Assembly: GCF_000513095.1 (NCBI RefSeq)
Contig: NZ_BAUT01000013.1
Location: 19,618 to 83,617, forward strand
DNA: 64,000 bases
Direction: 5' to 3'
Origin: Halalkalibacter wakoensis JCM 9140
GTDB lineage: Bacteria; Bacillota; Bacilli; Bacillales; Bacillaceae_D
Shown one piece after another: positions 45,182-55,074 of the stretch. The translations under genes were made by a program, and so were the position numbers. Numbering within the stretch: the first letter of the stretch is position 1; the number at the start of each line of letters is the position of its first letter. Below the pieces are notes generated by a model, which was given only the letters and a program-made list of their open reading frames with translations, did no database searches and had not been told where the DNA came from.

Positions 45182-45946
45182 ATGGGGAAAAATTCAGTAA
45201 TTGATCTTATCCAAAGTCATCGTTCTATTCGGAAATTTACAGATGCACCTGTTTCTGAAAAACAAATCGATGAGGTTATTGCATCAGGTCGATGGGCACC
45301 GACTTCACATCATGTGCAAGCTTATAGCATCATCGTGGTGAAAGAGGATGCTAAGAAAAAAGAATTAGCGAAATTAGCTGGCAATCAAGCATATGTAGAG
45401 TCTTGTCCTGTCTTTTTTGTCATTTGTGCCGACTTTCACCGCTTAAAACAAGTGAGTGAATTACACGATCAACCTTTTGAAGTGGGGGAGCAAGAAAATG
45501 TACTAGTTGGAGCGGTAGACGCCGCACTTGTAGCTCAAAATATGCTACTTGCAGCAAGATCGTTTGATTTAGGTGGAGTGATGATTGGAGGAATCCGCAA
45601 CAATCCAGAAGCGGTTTCCAAGTTATTGAATCTACCGTCTTATACTTTTCCAGTTATGGGCTTATGCATCGGGGTACCTGATCAAGACCCAGAACAAAAA
45701 CCTCGTCTTCCAAAAGAGGCAGTTGTCCATCAGGAACAGTATGATGCAACCAATTTGCCAAAGTCAATTGAAGACTATGATCAAGTCATGGAAACGTATT
45801 ACTACAACAGAACAAAAGGTGCACGTGCAGATAAATGGTCAGAGCAGATGGCGCACTTTTTTTCTACACCGAAAAGGCCACATGTTGGTGAATTCTTAAG
45901 AGGACAAGGCTTTTTAACGCGTAAAGATGAGCTTGACAAGGAGTAA
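45182..45946 (+). CDS. NADPH-dependent oxidoreductase, nitroreductase family (NfrA-like)
   Basis: 254 residues. IQSHRSIRKFTDAPVSEKQIDEVIASGRWAPTSHHVQAYSIIVV is the FMN-binding N-terminus; AALVAQNMLLAARSFDLGGVMIGGIRNNPEAVSKLLNLP and GLCIGVPDQDPEQKPRLP complete the NfrA/Frp signature. The C-terminal 60 residues (YYNRTKGARADKWSEQM...RGQGFL) are typical of this subgroup. It reduces flavins, quinones or nitro compounds. ATG 45182 lies 8 bases after GAAGGAGAG. The terminator (45989-46043) precedes the aminotransferase gene. Confidence 0.88.
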   Translation: MGKNSVIDLIQSHRSIRKFTDAPVSEKQIDEVIASGRWAPTSHHVQAYSIIVVKEDAKKKELAKLAGNQAYVESCPVFFVICADFHRLKQVSELHDQPFEVGEQENVLVGAVDAALVAQNMLLAARSFDLGGVMIGGIRNNPEAVSKLLNLPSYTFPVMGLCIGVPDQDPEQKPRLPKEAVVHQEQYDATNLPKSIEDYDQVMETYYYNRTKGARADKWSEQMAHFFSTPKRPHVGEFLRGQGFLTRKDELDKE

Positions 45947-45988
45947 TGGAATTCATAAGCTTTGAATAGAAAAATGAGAGTAGAAGAA

Positions 45989-46043
45989 TAAGAGCTGTTT
46001 ATCTATTCGTAGAATTCGTTTCGTTTTTGAGACAGCTCTTTTT
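45989..46043 (+). terminator. Hairpin and T run before the aminotransferase
   Basis: AGAGCTGTTT (45990-45999) and GACAGCTCT (46029-46037) pair at the base of a roughly 30-base loop that contains GTAGAATTCG and CGTTTCG. Eight T residues follow. The aminotransferase start is 20 bases beyond, so it could also act as an attenuator. Confidence 0.5.
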
Positions 46044-46062
46044 TTTATAATGGGGTGACATA

Positions 46063-47250
46063 ATGAAAAAATTTCCACAGTCAGATGCTTTGCAGCGTTT
46101 GCCAGAGCAATTTTTTGCTAAGCTTGTCCAAAAGGTAGTGAAGATAAAAGAACAACACGATGATGTTATTAATTTAGGGCAAGGCAATCCAGATCAGCCG
46201 ACACCTAAGCCGATCGTCGAAAAGCTAAAAGAGGCTGCTGATAATTCTTTGTATCATAAATACCCGCCGTTTTCAGGTTTTTCTTTTTTAAAAGAGGCGG
46301 TAGCAGATTACTATAAGAAGGAATACAATGTCGATATTGATCCTACAAAAGAAGTAGCCGTTCTTGCTGGTGCTAAAACCGGACTCGTTGAAATTAGTCA
46401 GTGCTTGCTCAATGTAAATGATACGGTATTGGTTCCTGATCCAGGTTATCCAGATTATTGGTCTGGGATTGCGCTAGCTGGTGCAAAGATGCATGATATG
46501 CCACTTAAACAGGAGAATGACTTCCTCCCTGATTTTTCTGTGATCGAAGAGGAAACGTGGACTGCAGCGAAATTTATGTTTTTAAACTATCCAAATAATC
46601 CTACAGGAGCAACCGCTACTCCGGAACTGTTTAAAGAGGCGATCGAAAAAGCAGATGAACATGATGTTTGTATTGTTCATGATTTTGCTTATGGGGCCAT
46701 TGGCTTTGATGGGGAAAAACCGCTTAGTTACTTGCAAATGCCTGGAGCCAAAGATGTAGGTGTTGAGATGCTCACGTTATCCAAAACATATAATATGGCT
46801 GGTTGGCGTGTTGGATTTGTTGTAGGAAATCAGAGTGTGGTGGAAGCAATTGAACTGATGCAAGACCATTATTATTGCAGCATATACGGTGGGATTCAAG
46901 AAGCGGCAGCATTTGCTCTTAGGTCTGATCAAGAAAGTGTAACAAAGTTAGTCGATATGTATGAAAAGAGAAGACAAGCTCTTGTAGAAGCAGCAGAGAA
47001 AATTGGCTGGAAGGTAACGGCGCCAAAGGGTTCGTTTTTTGCTTGGTTTCCTGTTCCAAAAGGATATACATCTGAAACGTTTGCCGATCTACTGTTAGAA
47101 AAAGCAAGAGTCGTTGTTGCACCAGGGGTTGGTTTTGGTAAGCATGGAGAAGGATATGTTCGAATCGGCTTGTTAAGTGATGAGGATGTATTGCGAGAAG
47201 CAATGGAGAGAATTGGAGAGTTACAGGTATTCTCTGAAAAAGTGAAATAA
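46063..47250 (+). CDS. PLP-dependent aminotransferase, MtnE/YkrV-like
   Basis: 395 residues, fold type I. DVINLGQGNPDQPTPKPIVEKLKEA, FMFLNYPNNPTGATAT and the Schiff-base lysine in LTLSKTYNMAGWRVGF define the class. The opening QRLPEQFFAKLVQKVVKIKEQHDDVINLGQGNPDQPTP is close to Bacillus MtnE, which transaminates 4-methylthio-2-oxobutanoate in methionine salvage. No SAM riboswitch or other mtn gene is visible here, so a different 2-oxo acid is possible. A GGGG site precedes ATG 46063. Confidence 0.85.
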   Translation: MKKFPQSDALQRLPEQFFAKLVQKVVKIKEQHDDVINLGQGNPDQPTPKPIVEKLKEAADNSLYHKYPPFSGFSFLKEAVADYYKKEYNVDIDPTKEVAVLAGAKTGLVEISQCLLNVNDTVLVPDPGYPDYWSGIALAGAKMHDMPLKQENDFLPDFSVIEEETWTAAKFMFLNYPNNPTGATATPELFKEAIEKADEHDVCIVHDFAYGAIGFDGEKPLSYLQMPGAKDVGVEMLTLSKTYNMAGWRVGFVVGNQSVVEAIELMQDHYYCSIYGGIQEAAAFALRSDQESVTKLVDMYEKRRQALVEAAEKIGWKVTAPKGSFFAWFPVPKGYTSETFADLLLEKARVVVAPGVGFGKHGEGYVRIGLLSDEDVLREAMERIGELQVFSEKVK

Positions 47251-47325
47251 TTATAGTTATAGGACATCCGTCATCTCACATATGAACATAGTGAATCTTA
47301 TTTTGTTCAATTGGAGGGACGGCTT

Positions 47326-48222
47326 GTGATAAAACGTCTAGATAAATTATTAATCGATCTGCCTAAGCCAGAGCATCCGGATGCAAACGCGGCAGCTGCT
47401 GTACAGGAGCTGCTAGGCGGGAAGTTTGGAGAAATGTCAACACTTAATAACTATATGTATCAGTCTTTTAACTTCCGCAACAAAAAAAAGCTAAAGCCAT
47501 TTTATGACCTGGTTGCAAGTATTACAGCGGAAGAGTTCGGGCATGTGGAATTAGTATCCCATACGATCAACAACATGATTGAGGGGACGACATTTCCAGC
47601 AGATCCGGATATGCAACCAATGCAAAATGCAAAGGATAAGCGGAACACGTATCATTTTATTGACACAGCTCAAACCTCTCGTCCGATGGACTCGATGGGA
47701 GCACCTTGGAAAGGTGAACATGTCTTTAATAGTGGAAACTTAATCTTGGATTTGTTGCATAACTTCTTTTTGGAGTGTGGAGCTAGAACACATAAGATGC
47801 GTGTGTATGAAATGACAGAAAACCCTGTTGCACGCGAAATGATTGGCTATCTTCTTGTACGTGGTGGGGTACATGTTGTGGCTTATGCGAAGGCACTTGA
47901 AATTGCGACAGGTGTGGATATGACGAAAATGGTGCCAATTCCGAATCTAGAAAACAAAGCGTTTGATTATGCGAGAAAGTATGAAGATCAAGGTGTACAT
48001 CGCAAGTTATATACATTTAGTGACACCGATTATCAAGATATCGATAAAATCTGGAAAGGAACGCATCCATCTGACGGAAAACCAGTGGAAGTCATAAGAG
48101 GGGCACCTCAAGGAGCACCGATTCCAGATTATCCAGAAATAGAAGAAGAATTCGCACCAGGTATTTCCCATGAAGACTTTATGGAAATAGCCAAGAGACT
48201 TCAAAGATCTGCTGGGATTTAA
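47326..48222 (+). CDS. Manganese catalase
   Basis: 298 residues. A ferritin-like four-helix fold carries the dimanganese ligands: FGEMSTLNNYMYQSFNFR (Glu), ASITAEEFGHVELVSHTI (Glu and His) and the second pair LECGARTHKMRVYEMTENPVAREMIGYLLVRGGVHVVAY. It destroys hydrogen peroxide without heme. GTG 47326 is chosen since GGAGG ends 8 bases upstream; the TTG at 47311 overlaps that site. Similar to B. subtilis YdbD. Repeat family A copy 3 follows 30 bp downstream. Confidence 0.93.
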   Translation: MIKRLDKLLIDLPKPEHPDANAAAAVQELLGGKFGEMSTLNNYMYQSFNFRNKKKLKPFYDLVASITAEEFGHVELVSHTINNMIEGTTFPADPDMQPMQNAKDKRNTYHFIDTAQTSRPMDSMGAPWKGEHVFNSGNLILDLLHNFFLECGARTHKMRVYEMTENPVAREMIGYLLVRGGVHVVAYAKALEIATGVDMTKMVPIPNLENKAFDYARKYEDQGVHRKLYTFSDTDYQDIDKIWKGTHPSDGKPVEVIRGAPQGAPIPDYPEIEEEFAPGISHEDFMEIAKRLQRSAGI

Positions 48223-48252
48223 AGTTTCTCGGTTACGAGTTGAGTGCAATTG

Positions 48253-48527
48253 GGGTCATGGGGACAGGTACCTTGACCCAGTTAGCTTAAGCGGACTTAC
48301 GTTCCGTTATCTGTGACAAAAACAGCGATTTTGTGGTGTTTGTGGACTGTCGTTCCGCTATCTAGTGTTTTAAGGGTGTATTTATACAGAAATTCTGCAA
48401 ATAGCGGATTCTGTGTCCGCCAAAGCCTTCAAAATGCTAGATTATAAGGAAATAGCGGAACTCGTGTCCGGTTAAATGAAAAACAAGAACTGCTTGCAAC
48501 GATACAAGTGGTTCTTGTTTTTTTATT
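48253..48527. repeat. Dispersed repeat family A, copy 3
   Basis: Begins with GGGTCATGGGGACAGGTACC then TTGACCC, uninterrupted. It then follows copy 2 closely (TTCCGTTATCTGTGAC, AACAGCGATTTT, GTTCCGCTAT, AAATAGCGGATTCTG, GAAATAGCGGAACTC) and ends in a hairpin AACAAGAAC..GCTTG/CAAGTGGTTCTTGTT with T7. The inverse terminal motif found in copies 1 and 2 is missing. About 430 bp between the catalase and the next gene hold nothing else. Confidence 0.78.
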
Positions 48528-48655
48528 CCGGTTCAGCCATATTAGCAACCTAAAAAGCCAATTACCTCTTCAAAAAGAAGTTCAATCATTAGACATACAG
48601 CTTGTTTTCCATTTAGGATTAAATGGGTATACATAAAGAAGAAAGGGTGATGAGA

Positions 48656-49306
48656 GTGAAAATTCTAGTTGTCGGAGCAAATGGACAAATTGGAAAGCAT
48701 CTAGTTAAGACTATTCAGAATAGTGGTAGCCATACAGCGAGAGCGATGATTCGTAAACAAGAGCAAGCTGCTTACTTCAATGAGTTAGGTGCTGAGGTAT
48801 CTGTAACCGATGTTGAGGGTGAAATTGAAGATATTGCAAAAGCCGCTGAAGGTGTCGATGCGATCGTGTTCACGGCAGGATCTGGCCCACATACAGGAAA
48901 AGATAAGACGATTATGGTTGATTTAGATGGTGCTGTAAAAACAATTGAAGCGGCTAAAGCTGCTGGAGTTAACCGTTTTATTATGGTAAGTTCGTTTGAT
49001 ACGAGACGAGAAGCCATTCAAGAAGCACCGCCATCGTTTGCGCCATATGTTGCAGCAAAGCACTACGCAGATGAATGGTTGAAGCGGACCGATCTTAACT
49101 ACACGATTGTTCACCCTGGAGCCCTAGTTAATGAACCAGGAACAGGACTTGTGCAAGCGGCACAGGAAGTAGATCGTGGTGCCGTACCACGTGAAGATGT
49201 GGCTCATGTTATTTTTGAATGTCTAGAAAACGATTCAACAATTGGCAAACAGTTTCAAGTGGTAACTGGATCAACTCCAATTAAGGAAGCCATTCAAAGT
49301 CTATAA
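48656..49306 (+). CDS. NAD(P)-binding atypical SDR protein (YhfK/YwnB-like)
   Basis: 216 residues. MKILVVGANGQIGKHLVKTI has the GxxGxxG of the atypical short-chain dehydrogenase group. FTAGSGPHTGKDKTIMVDLDGAVKTIEAAKAAGVNRFIMVSSF and YVAAKHYADEWLKRTDLNYTIVHPGALVNEPGTG are the conserved inner blocks. Members have no agreed substrate. GTG 48656 is chosen because GAAAGGG is 8 bases upstream; ATG 48650 is too close. A GCCTGGT hairpin ends it. Confidence 0.85.
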   Translation: MKILVVGANGQIGKHLVKTIQNSGSHTARAMIRKQEQAAYFNELGAEVSVTDVEGEIEDIAKAAEGVDAIVFTAGSGPHTGKDKTIMVDLDGAVKTIEAAKAAGVNRFIMVSSFDTRREAIQEAPPSFAPYVAAKHYADEWLKRTDLNYTIVHPGALVNEPGTGLVQAAQEVDRGAVPREDVAHVIFECLENDSTIGKQFQVVTGSTPIKEAIQSL

Positions 49307-49368
49307 CTGAGTAAGATGGAAACCAACTTGTTTCAGTGACTCTTATTTAAAATAGCTTTACACGTTGC

Positions 49369-49408
49369 GCGCCTGGTATGAGAAATCCTCTCACACCAGG
49401 CTTTTTAT
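49369..49408 (+). terminator. Terminator after the SDR gene
   Basis: CGCCTGGTATGAGA pairs with TCTCACACCAGGC (one mismatch), followed by TTTTTAT. The following stretch to 49564 shows no convincing gene. Confidence 0.75.
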
Positions 49409-49564
49409 CGCGGCGGCTCCGCATTGGCTTAGAAGGATTGGAAAGGGTGAAAGAACTATTTATATGTTATCAATCTCTTCGCCTCTCTAATTCAACCCTA
49501 GAAAAAGGGTTATCAAAGCAACATCTCGAACACATAATGTACGCTTTCATTAGGAGGGACTTCG

Positions 49565-50170
49565 TTGAATATTTATTGTATAGGACGCAATTATGCTAAA
49601 CATGCTACTGAGCTTGGAAATGAGGTACCAGAGCAGCCGCTTTTGTTTTCTAAACCAAGTCATTCGTTAGCAATAGCAAACGGTCAAACACTTGTTATGC
49701 CAAAAGATCAAGGGGACATTCATCATGAAATTGAAATTGTGTTAAAAATCGATAAACCTGTAAACAAAGGCGATAAACTAGTAGATGTAGTGAGTGAGAT
49801 AGCATTAGGAATCGACTTAACATTAAGAGATGTCCAGGCTGAATTAAAGAAAAAAGGCCACCCTTGGCTGCGTGCAAAAGGGTTCAAAAATTCAGCGATT
49901 GTTACCGATTTTTGGTCATTTGACATGAGCGAGTGTTTGCAAACACCTTTTTCATTCAAAATCAATGATGAAACAAGGCAAAAAGGAACAATTGCTGATA
50001 TGTTGTTTTCATTCCAAGAGATTATTGATGAATGTGCGGAGTGTTTTGGGTTAGGTAAGGGGGACCTTATATTTACAGGAACACCAGAAGGGGTAGGTTC
50101 ACTTAAAACAGGTGATCAGTGTACTCTATTTTGGGGAGATCATGAAAAGGGCACATTTATTGTTGGATAA
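49565..50170 (+). CDS. Fumarylacetoacetate hydrolase family protein
   Basis: 201 residues. IYCIGRNYAKHATELGNEVPEQPLLFSKPSHSLA, HHEIEIVLKIDKPV (metal-binding Glu pair), GIDLTLRDVQAELKKKGHPWLRAKGF and GDLIFTGTPEGVGSLKTGD are the FAH-fold blocks. Members cleave or decarboxylate acylpyruvates and related diketo acids; the exact substrate is unknown. The TTG start at 49565 has an excellent AGGAGGG 6-8 bases upstream. The GDPD gene follows after 31 bases. Confidence 0.9.
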   Translation: MNIYCIGRNYAKHATELGNEVPEQPLLFSKPSHSLAIANGQTLVMPKDQGDIHHEIEIVLKIDKPVNKGDKLVDVVSEIALGIDLTLRDVQAELKKKGHPWLRAKGFKNSAIVTDFWSFDMSECLQTPFSFKINDETRQKGTIADMLFSFQEIIDECAECFGLGKGDLIFTGTPEGVGSLKTGDQCTLFWGDHEKGTFIVG

Positions 50171-50201
50171 TGACACTAAAAAAGGAAAGGTCGGATCTTA
50201 C

Positions 50202-50933
50202 GTGAATCAGACAAAAATATTTGCTCATCGTGGTTTTTCAAGCAATTATCCAGAAAATACGATGGTTGCCTTCCAGGCAGCAGAGCAAAGCCAAGCTGAT
50301 GGCATCGAATTTGATGTTCAACTTAGTTTAGATGATGTTCCTGTTGTGATTCATGACGCGACACTTGATAGAACGACGAATGGAACGGGCTTCGTCCAAA
50401 GCTATCCGGTACATAAGATAAAAAAACTAGATGCGGGCTCTTGGTTTCATGAAAAGTTTGAAGGTGAATCAGTTCCGACACTAGAGGAAGTACTCGTTTG
50501 GGCTAAAGGAAATCAGTTGATTTTAAATATAGAATTAAAAGGTCAATTGAGCGATCGGGACAAAGCAATTACCGTTATTTATCCAATGATCAAAGAACAT
50601 GATTTAGAAGACCGTGTGATCCTTTCCTCTTTTGACCATACTGTCGTAGCTCAGTGTGAACAATTTGCGCCGATGCTTGAAACAGCTGTAATTGTTCTCT
50701 CCGCACTGTATCAACCAGAAAGTTACTTACGTACGGTTCAAACACTCGGTTATCACTTTTATTATCCGACTTTGCTAGACAAAGAGGTTGAGAGCTTAAT
50801 TAAAAAAGGAATACGGCTAAGGCCATATACCGTTAATGACGAAAAACAAATCAAACGGTTTATCGAGCTTGGATGTGATGGGATCATCACGGACGATCCC
50901 CAAAAAGCGGTCGCCCTTCGAAATCAACTTTAA
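50202..50933 (+). CDS. Glycerophosphodiester phosphodiesterase family protein
   Basis: 243 residues. IFAHRGFSSNYPENTMVAFQAAEQSQADGIEFDVQLSLDDVPVVIHDATLDRTTNGTG carries the His-Arg pair, the metal-binding Glu and Asp, and the second His of the GDPD active site. LNIELKG provides a further acidic ligand. No signal peptide, so a cytoplasmic enzyme releasing glycerol-3-phosphate from deacylated phospholipids. GTG 50202 gives the usual N-terminus; the longer frame enters the FAH gene. Cotranscription with the FAH gene is likely. Confidence 0.9.
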   Translation: MNQTKIFAHRGFSSNYPENTMVAFQAAEQSQADGIEFDVQLSLDDVPVVIHDATLDRTTNGTGFVQSYPVHKIKKLDAGSWFHEKFEGESVPTLEEVLVWAKGNQLILNIELKGQLSDRDKAITVIYPMIKEHDLEDRVILSSFDHTVVAQCEQFAPMLETAVIVLSALYQPESYLRTVQTLGYHFYYPTLLDKEVESLIKKGIRLRPYTVNDEKQIKRFIELGCDGIITDDPQKAVALRNQL

Positions 50934-50985
50934 CAGCGATATGAATAGAGATAAAGAGAATAGGATAAAGCGTTCTAGTCAGTAG

Positions 50986-51041
50986 AAAATCCGAACGATT
51001 CAATATTCTTAGAACAAGAATACGAATCATTCGGATTTTTT
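50986..51041 (+). terminator. Hairpin family D, copy 3, terminator after GDPD
   Basis: AAATCCGAACGATTC with GAATCATTCGGATTT and the inner pair ATTCTT/AAGAAT, then T6. Nearly the same as 41900-41957. A fragment of repeat family B arm sequence (GTGTATGTCCGGAGCGG, 51077-51093) follows, and the rest of the gap to 51175 has no gene. Confidence 0.8.
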
Positions 51042-51175
51042 GTTGGTTACAATATAAAGCACTTTACTAGCGAAGTGTATGTCCGGAGCGGCAATTTATC
51101 GCACACCCTGTAATTCTATTGGATTTTTTAAATTCACTCTCTTAGGTTAGCGTTCTAACTAGTTGAAAAATATAT

Positions 51176-53619
51176 CTACAAAATCGGATGAGTCGGTATC
51201 GTTATCGGGCGAATCTTCCAAATATCATCTGCGTACTCTTGAATGGTCCGATCACTCGAAAAAGCTCCAGAGTGAGCAATGTTGATGATGCTTTTCTCTA
51301 ACCATTGCTCCTGCTGTTGATACGTATGATTAACCTTATTTTGCGTGGACACATAACTGTCAAAATCACGCAATACAAAGTATTCATCATTATTATAAAG
51401 AAGAGAGTAAAAGATATCTTTAAATTCAACATCATCACCGGAGAAATGTTGGTTTACTAGAAGATCCATCACATTTCGGAGTCTGCGATCATTGTTGTAA
51501 TAATCTCTAGCGCGGTAATCCCCCCGCATTTGATACGTAAAAACTTCTTCAGAGGTTAGCCCGAATGTGAAAATATTATCGGATCCGACATACTCCCCAA
51601 TCTCAACATTAGCCCCGTCTTGAGTTCCGATCGTTAAAGCGCCGTTCATCATCAATTTCATGTTTCCTGTTCCGGAAGCCTCTTTACTAGCGGTTGAGAT
51701 CTGTTCACTAACATCAGAAGCAGGGATAATGAGTTCCGCTAACGTAACTTGGTAGTTTCTAAAAACAACACTTTCAAGTACTTACTAATCGTAGGATGGT
51801 TGTTAATCTTTTCTGCTACCGCATTAATGAGTTTAATGACTTGCTTGGCAAATGTATAACCAGGTGCAGCTTTGGCCCCGAAAATAAAAGTTCGTGGAGT
51901 CATGTTTTGATTCGGATTTTCCAAGCAGCTATTATAAAGGTGAATAATATGAAACAAATTTAAAAGTTGACGCTTGTAACCATGAAGACGTTTAATATGA
52001 ACATCAACAATCGATTGATCATCAATGGTGACATTATAGTGATTCTTAATATAGCTTGCTAGCTTTTTTTTGTTTTCATGCTTCACACGGGCAGCTGCTT
52101 CTTGAAAACCTCGATCAGCCGAAAAATCGAGAAGTTTTTTTAGTTGTTCAGGTTGTTTAATCCAATCCGTTCCGATTGCTTCCGAAATGACATTTGCAAG
52201 CCCAGGGTTGGCATTTAGTAGCCAGCGTCTGTGTGTTATGCCATTCGTCTTGTTATTAAATCGATCAGGAAATACTTGATAAAATGGTTTCATCACACGA
52301 TTTTTTATAATATTCGTATGTAATTTTGCTACACCATTAATACTAAAACTTCCTACCATCGCTAAATGAGCCATATGAACTTGCCCGTAAGCGAGTATCG
52401 CCATTTCTGGTATTTGCTCTCGTAATTCAGGATAATCAAACCAAAGCATTTTACAGAAGCGTTCATTGATCTCATGAATAATTTGATAGAGCCTTGGAAA
52501 AAGGGTTTTAATCATGTCTTCAGGCCATTTTTCCAATGCTTCACTTAGAGTTGTGTGGTTCGTATAGGCAACCGTTTGTTGTGTAATGCTCCAAGCTTCA
52601 TCCCACCCTAGTTTCTCTTCATCTAATAATAGACGCATGAGTTCAGGGACAACGAGGCTTGGGTGAGTATCATTGATTTGGACAACAACATGATTTGGCA
52701 GATCATAAATCGAGTCTTGGCTTTTTTTGTGCCTAGCAAGAATGCTTTGTAAGCCGGCTGAGACTAAGAAATATTGCTGCTTAAGTCGTAAAATTTTTCC
52801 CTCATAGTAAGAGTCATCTGGATAAAGAAACTCAGAAATTTTTTCGATTGAGCGCTTATAGTCGAGATAATGATAATAGTCATGACCCCGACTTGAGTGA
52901 AAGTGAAAATGATTCGTCGTTGATTCAGCACTCCATAAACGCAGTGTGTTGACGGTATTATTATCGTATCCGACGATTGGGACATCGTAAGGGATAGCCA
53001 AAACACGTTCATAATCAAGATGTTGAAAATGAAGCTCTCCATTTATTTCAGTTGTTTCAACTGTTCCGCCGAAACGTACTTCAATTGCTTTATCTGCTCG
53101 TTTTGTTTCCCACATATATTCGTCTTCTAACCAATAATCAGGTAATTCGACTTGATAGCCATTCACAACTTTTTGCTGGAACAACCCATATTTATAGCGA
53201 ATCCCCATCCCATTTCCAGGTAATTGAAGAGAGGCAAGAGAATCTAGAAAACAAGCAGCTAGTCTCCCAAGCCCACCATTTCCAAGTCCAGCATCATGTT
53301 CTTCCTTAAAAACCTCATCAGGATTAAACCCTAATGAAACAAGAGTCTCTTTTACAACATCAAGCAGGCCCATGTTAAGTAAATTGGTCTCAATCATTCT
53401 TCCTAAAAGAAATTCCATCGAGAAGTAATACACTTGTTTCTTATCATTCTGTTCATACGTTTCTTTTGTCATTTGCCAGTTCGGATAAATGGAATCTTTC
53501 ATGATGAAGCAAATGGATTGAAACACTTCTTTTGTCGTCACTTCTTCTAAGCTTTTACCGAATGATGAGGTGAGTCTCTCTTTGAGTAACTGACTTAATT
53601 GGTCGGTGGTCATGGACAT
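51176..53619 (-). pseudogene. glgP: Glycogen phosphorylase GlgP, one-base frameshift
   Basis: Releases glucose-1-phosphate from glycogen. The first 626 residues are intact, from [16 protein letters not shown] through EEHDAGLGNGGLGRLAACFLDS to FIFGAKAAPGYTFAKQVIKLI. At GAAACTACC (about 51757) one A is missing; restoring it gives VLFLENYQVTLAELIIPASDVSEQIS and then STASKEASGTGNMKLMMNGALTIGT, which holds the pyridoxal phosphate lysine. Full length would be about 814 residues. As written, the main product lacks the cofactor lysine. The gene follows glgA directly, behind GAGGAGG. Confidence 0.9.
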
Positions 53620-55050
53620 AGTTTTCCTCCTCGTTAAGCTGCATCAAAAGTCGTTCGTATACTTCTTCGTATAATGATGCAGAATGATCCCAATTTAACT
53701 TGCTTTTGTACACATTTTTTAAGATTCGGTTCCAGTGGGTGGGTTGATAATAAAGATGGATGGCGTAGCGGATCGTGTTGAGAAAGTCGTTAGCATTATA
53801 ATTCGTGAATGAAAAGCCATTTCCTTCTCCATTAAATTCATTATACGGTTTTATTGTATCTTTTAACCCTCCCGTTTCTCGAACAATCGGGATACTTTCA
53901 TAGCGAAGGGCAATTAATTGGCCGAGTCCACAAGGTTCAAATCTTGATGGCATCAAAAAGAAATCAGAAGCCGCGTACAAACGGTGTGCCAACCTTCGTG
54001 AAACACATTAATAAACCTGCATGAGTCTTGGAATCTCTGGGCAATGTGTTGAAACGTTTCTTCAAATTGAGTTTCACCTGTTCCCATGATTACGAGTTGA
54101 ATGTCTTCTGTAATAAGTAACTCTTCTAATATATGAGTAAGAAGGGGAAGACCTTTTTCTTCTACCAATCGGCTAATTAAAACAAACATAGGGATCTCTT
54201 TGGAAACGGTTAGATCTAGTTCTTGTTGCATAATTCTTTTGTTTTCTTTTTTTCCTGCATAGTTCTTAAAATAAGGGACAGAAACATTTAAATCTGATGC
54301 TGGATTATAGACGGTTTCATCAATACCATTTACAATTCCACTAATGCTATTGATTCTTTCTAGTAAATAACGCTCTAAGCCTTCGCCGTAGTAAGGGCCT
54401 AAAATTTCATTTGCATAAGTAGGACTAACGGTTGTGACCCAGTCCGCATGAACAATAGCGGCCTTCATGAAATTTAAGGAGCCATTAAGCTCAAGGCCAC
54501 CTAAATGAATTGAATCCAAATGTAACAACTCGTCAAAAACTGATAGGGGAAAGATTCCTTGGTATTTCAAATTATGAATCGTATAAACGGTCTTGGCTTT
54601 GTACGGATACACATTAGCTTTTAGGTAAAGAGGAATGAGTCCAGTTTGCCAATCATGGCAATGAATAATATCAGGATCTAGTTGTAATCTAGACACTGTT
54701 TCAAAAAAAGCATGTGTGAAAAAAACATAACGCTCTGCGTCATCTGGTTCACCATATAGGTGAGCGCGTCTAAAGTAATACTCGTTGTCAATAAAATAGT
54801 AGGTGACATCACTTGTTTCATAAGAAAATAACCCACAATATTGCTCTCTCCATTTAACCCAAACGCTAAAGGAACATAGGTGCTCTAGTTGTGATACGAT
54901 TTCTGAAGGAAGGGCTGAGTGCTTAGGTAAAATAACAGTTAGCTTATGTTCGCGTTGCGCCAATGCTTTTGGAAGAGAAGCTAGCACATCTGCTAACCCA
55001 CCTGTTTTGGAAAATGGAGCACACTCAGATGCGGCCATTACGATATTCAT
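53555..55050 (-). pseudogene. glgA: Glycogen synthase GlgA, one or two one-base frameshifts
   Basis: Extends alpha-1,4-glucan from ADP-glucose. MNIVMAASECAPFSKTGGLADVLASLPKAL (with the KTGGL substrate lysine) starts at ATG 55050, 8 bases after AAAGGAG. At GGTTGGCAC (about 53991) one T is missing; restoring it gives [32 protein letters not shown] further missing T in the T4 run at 53646-53649 is likely, since it would end the protein at 53634 with a normal C-terminus (about 472 residues) just before the glgP ribosome site; otherwise the frame overruns glgP to 53555. Confidence 0.88.
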
Positions 55051-55074
55051 TTTAATAACTCCTTTCAATTGTAG

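Noticed and set aside
46043..46063. SAM riboswitch before the MtnE-like aminotransferase
   Set aside because: The upstream hairpin is short and lacks the conserved SAM-box core; there is no room for the aptamer.
49378..49599. 73-codon frame upstream of the FAH-family gene
   Set aside because: It starts inside the terminator of the previous gene and overlaps the well-supported TTG start at 49565.
51176..51661. Independent small gene encoding a phosphorylase-like protein
   Set aside because: It is the C-terminal part of GlgP in another frame; restoring one base makes a continuous protein.
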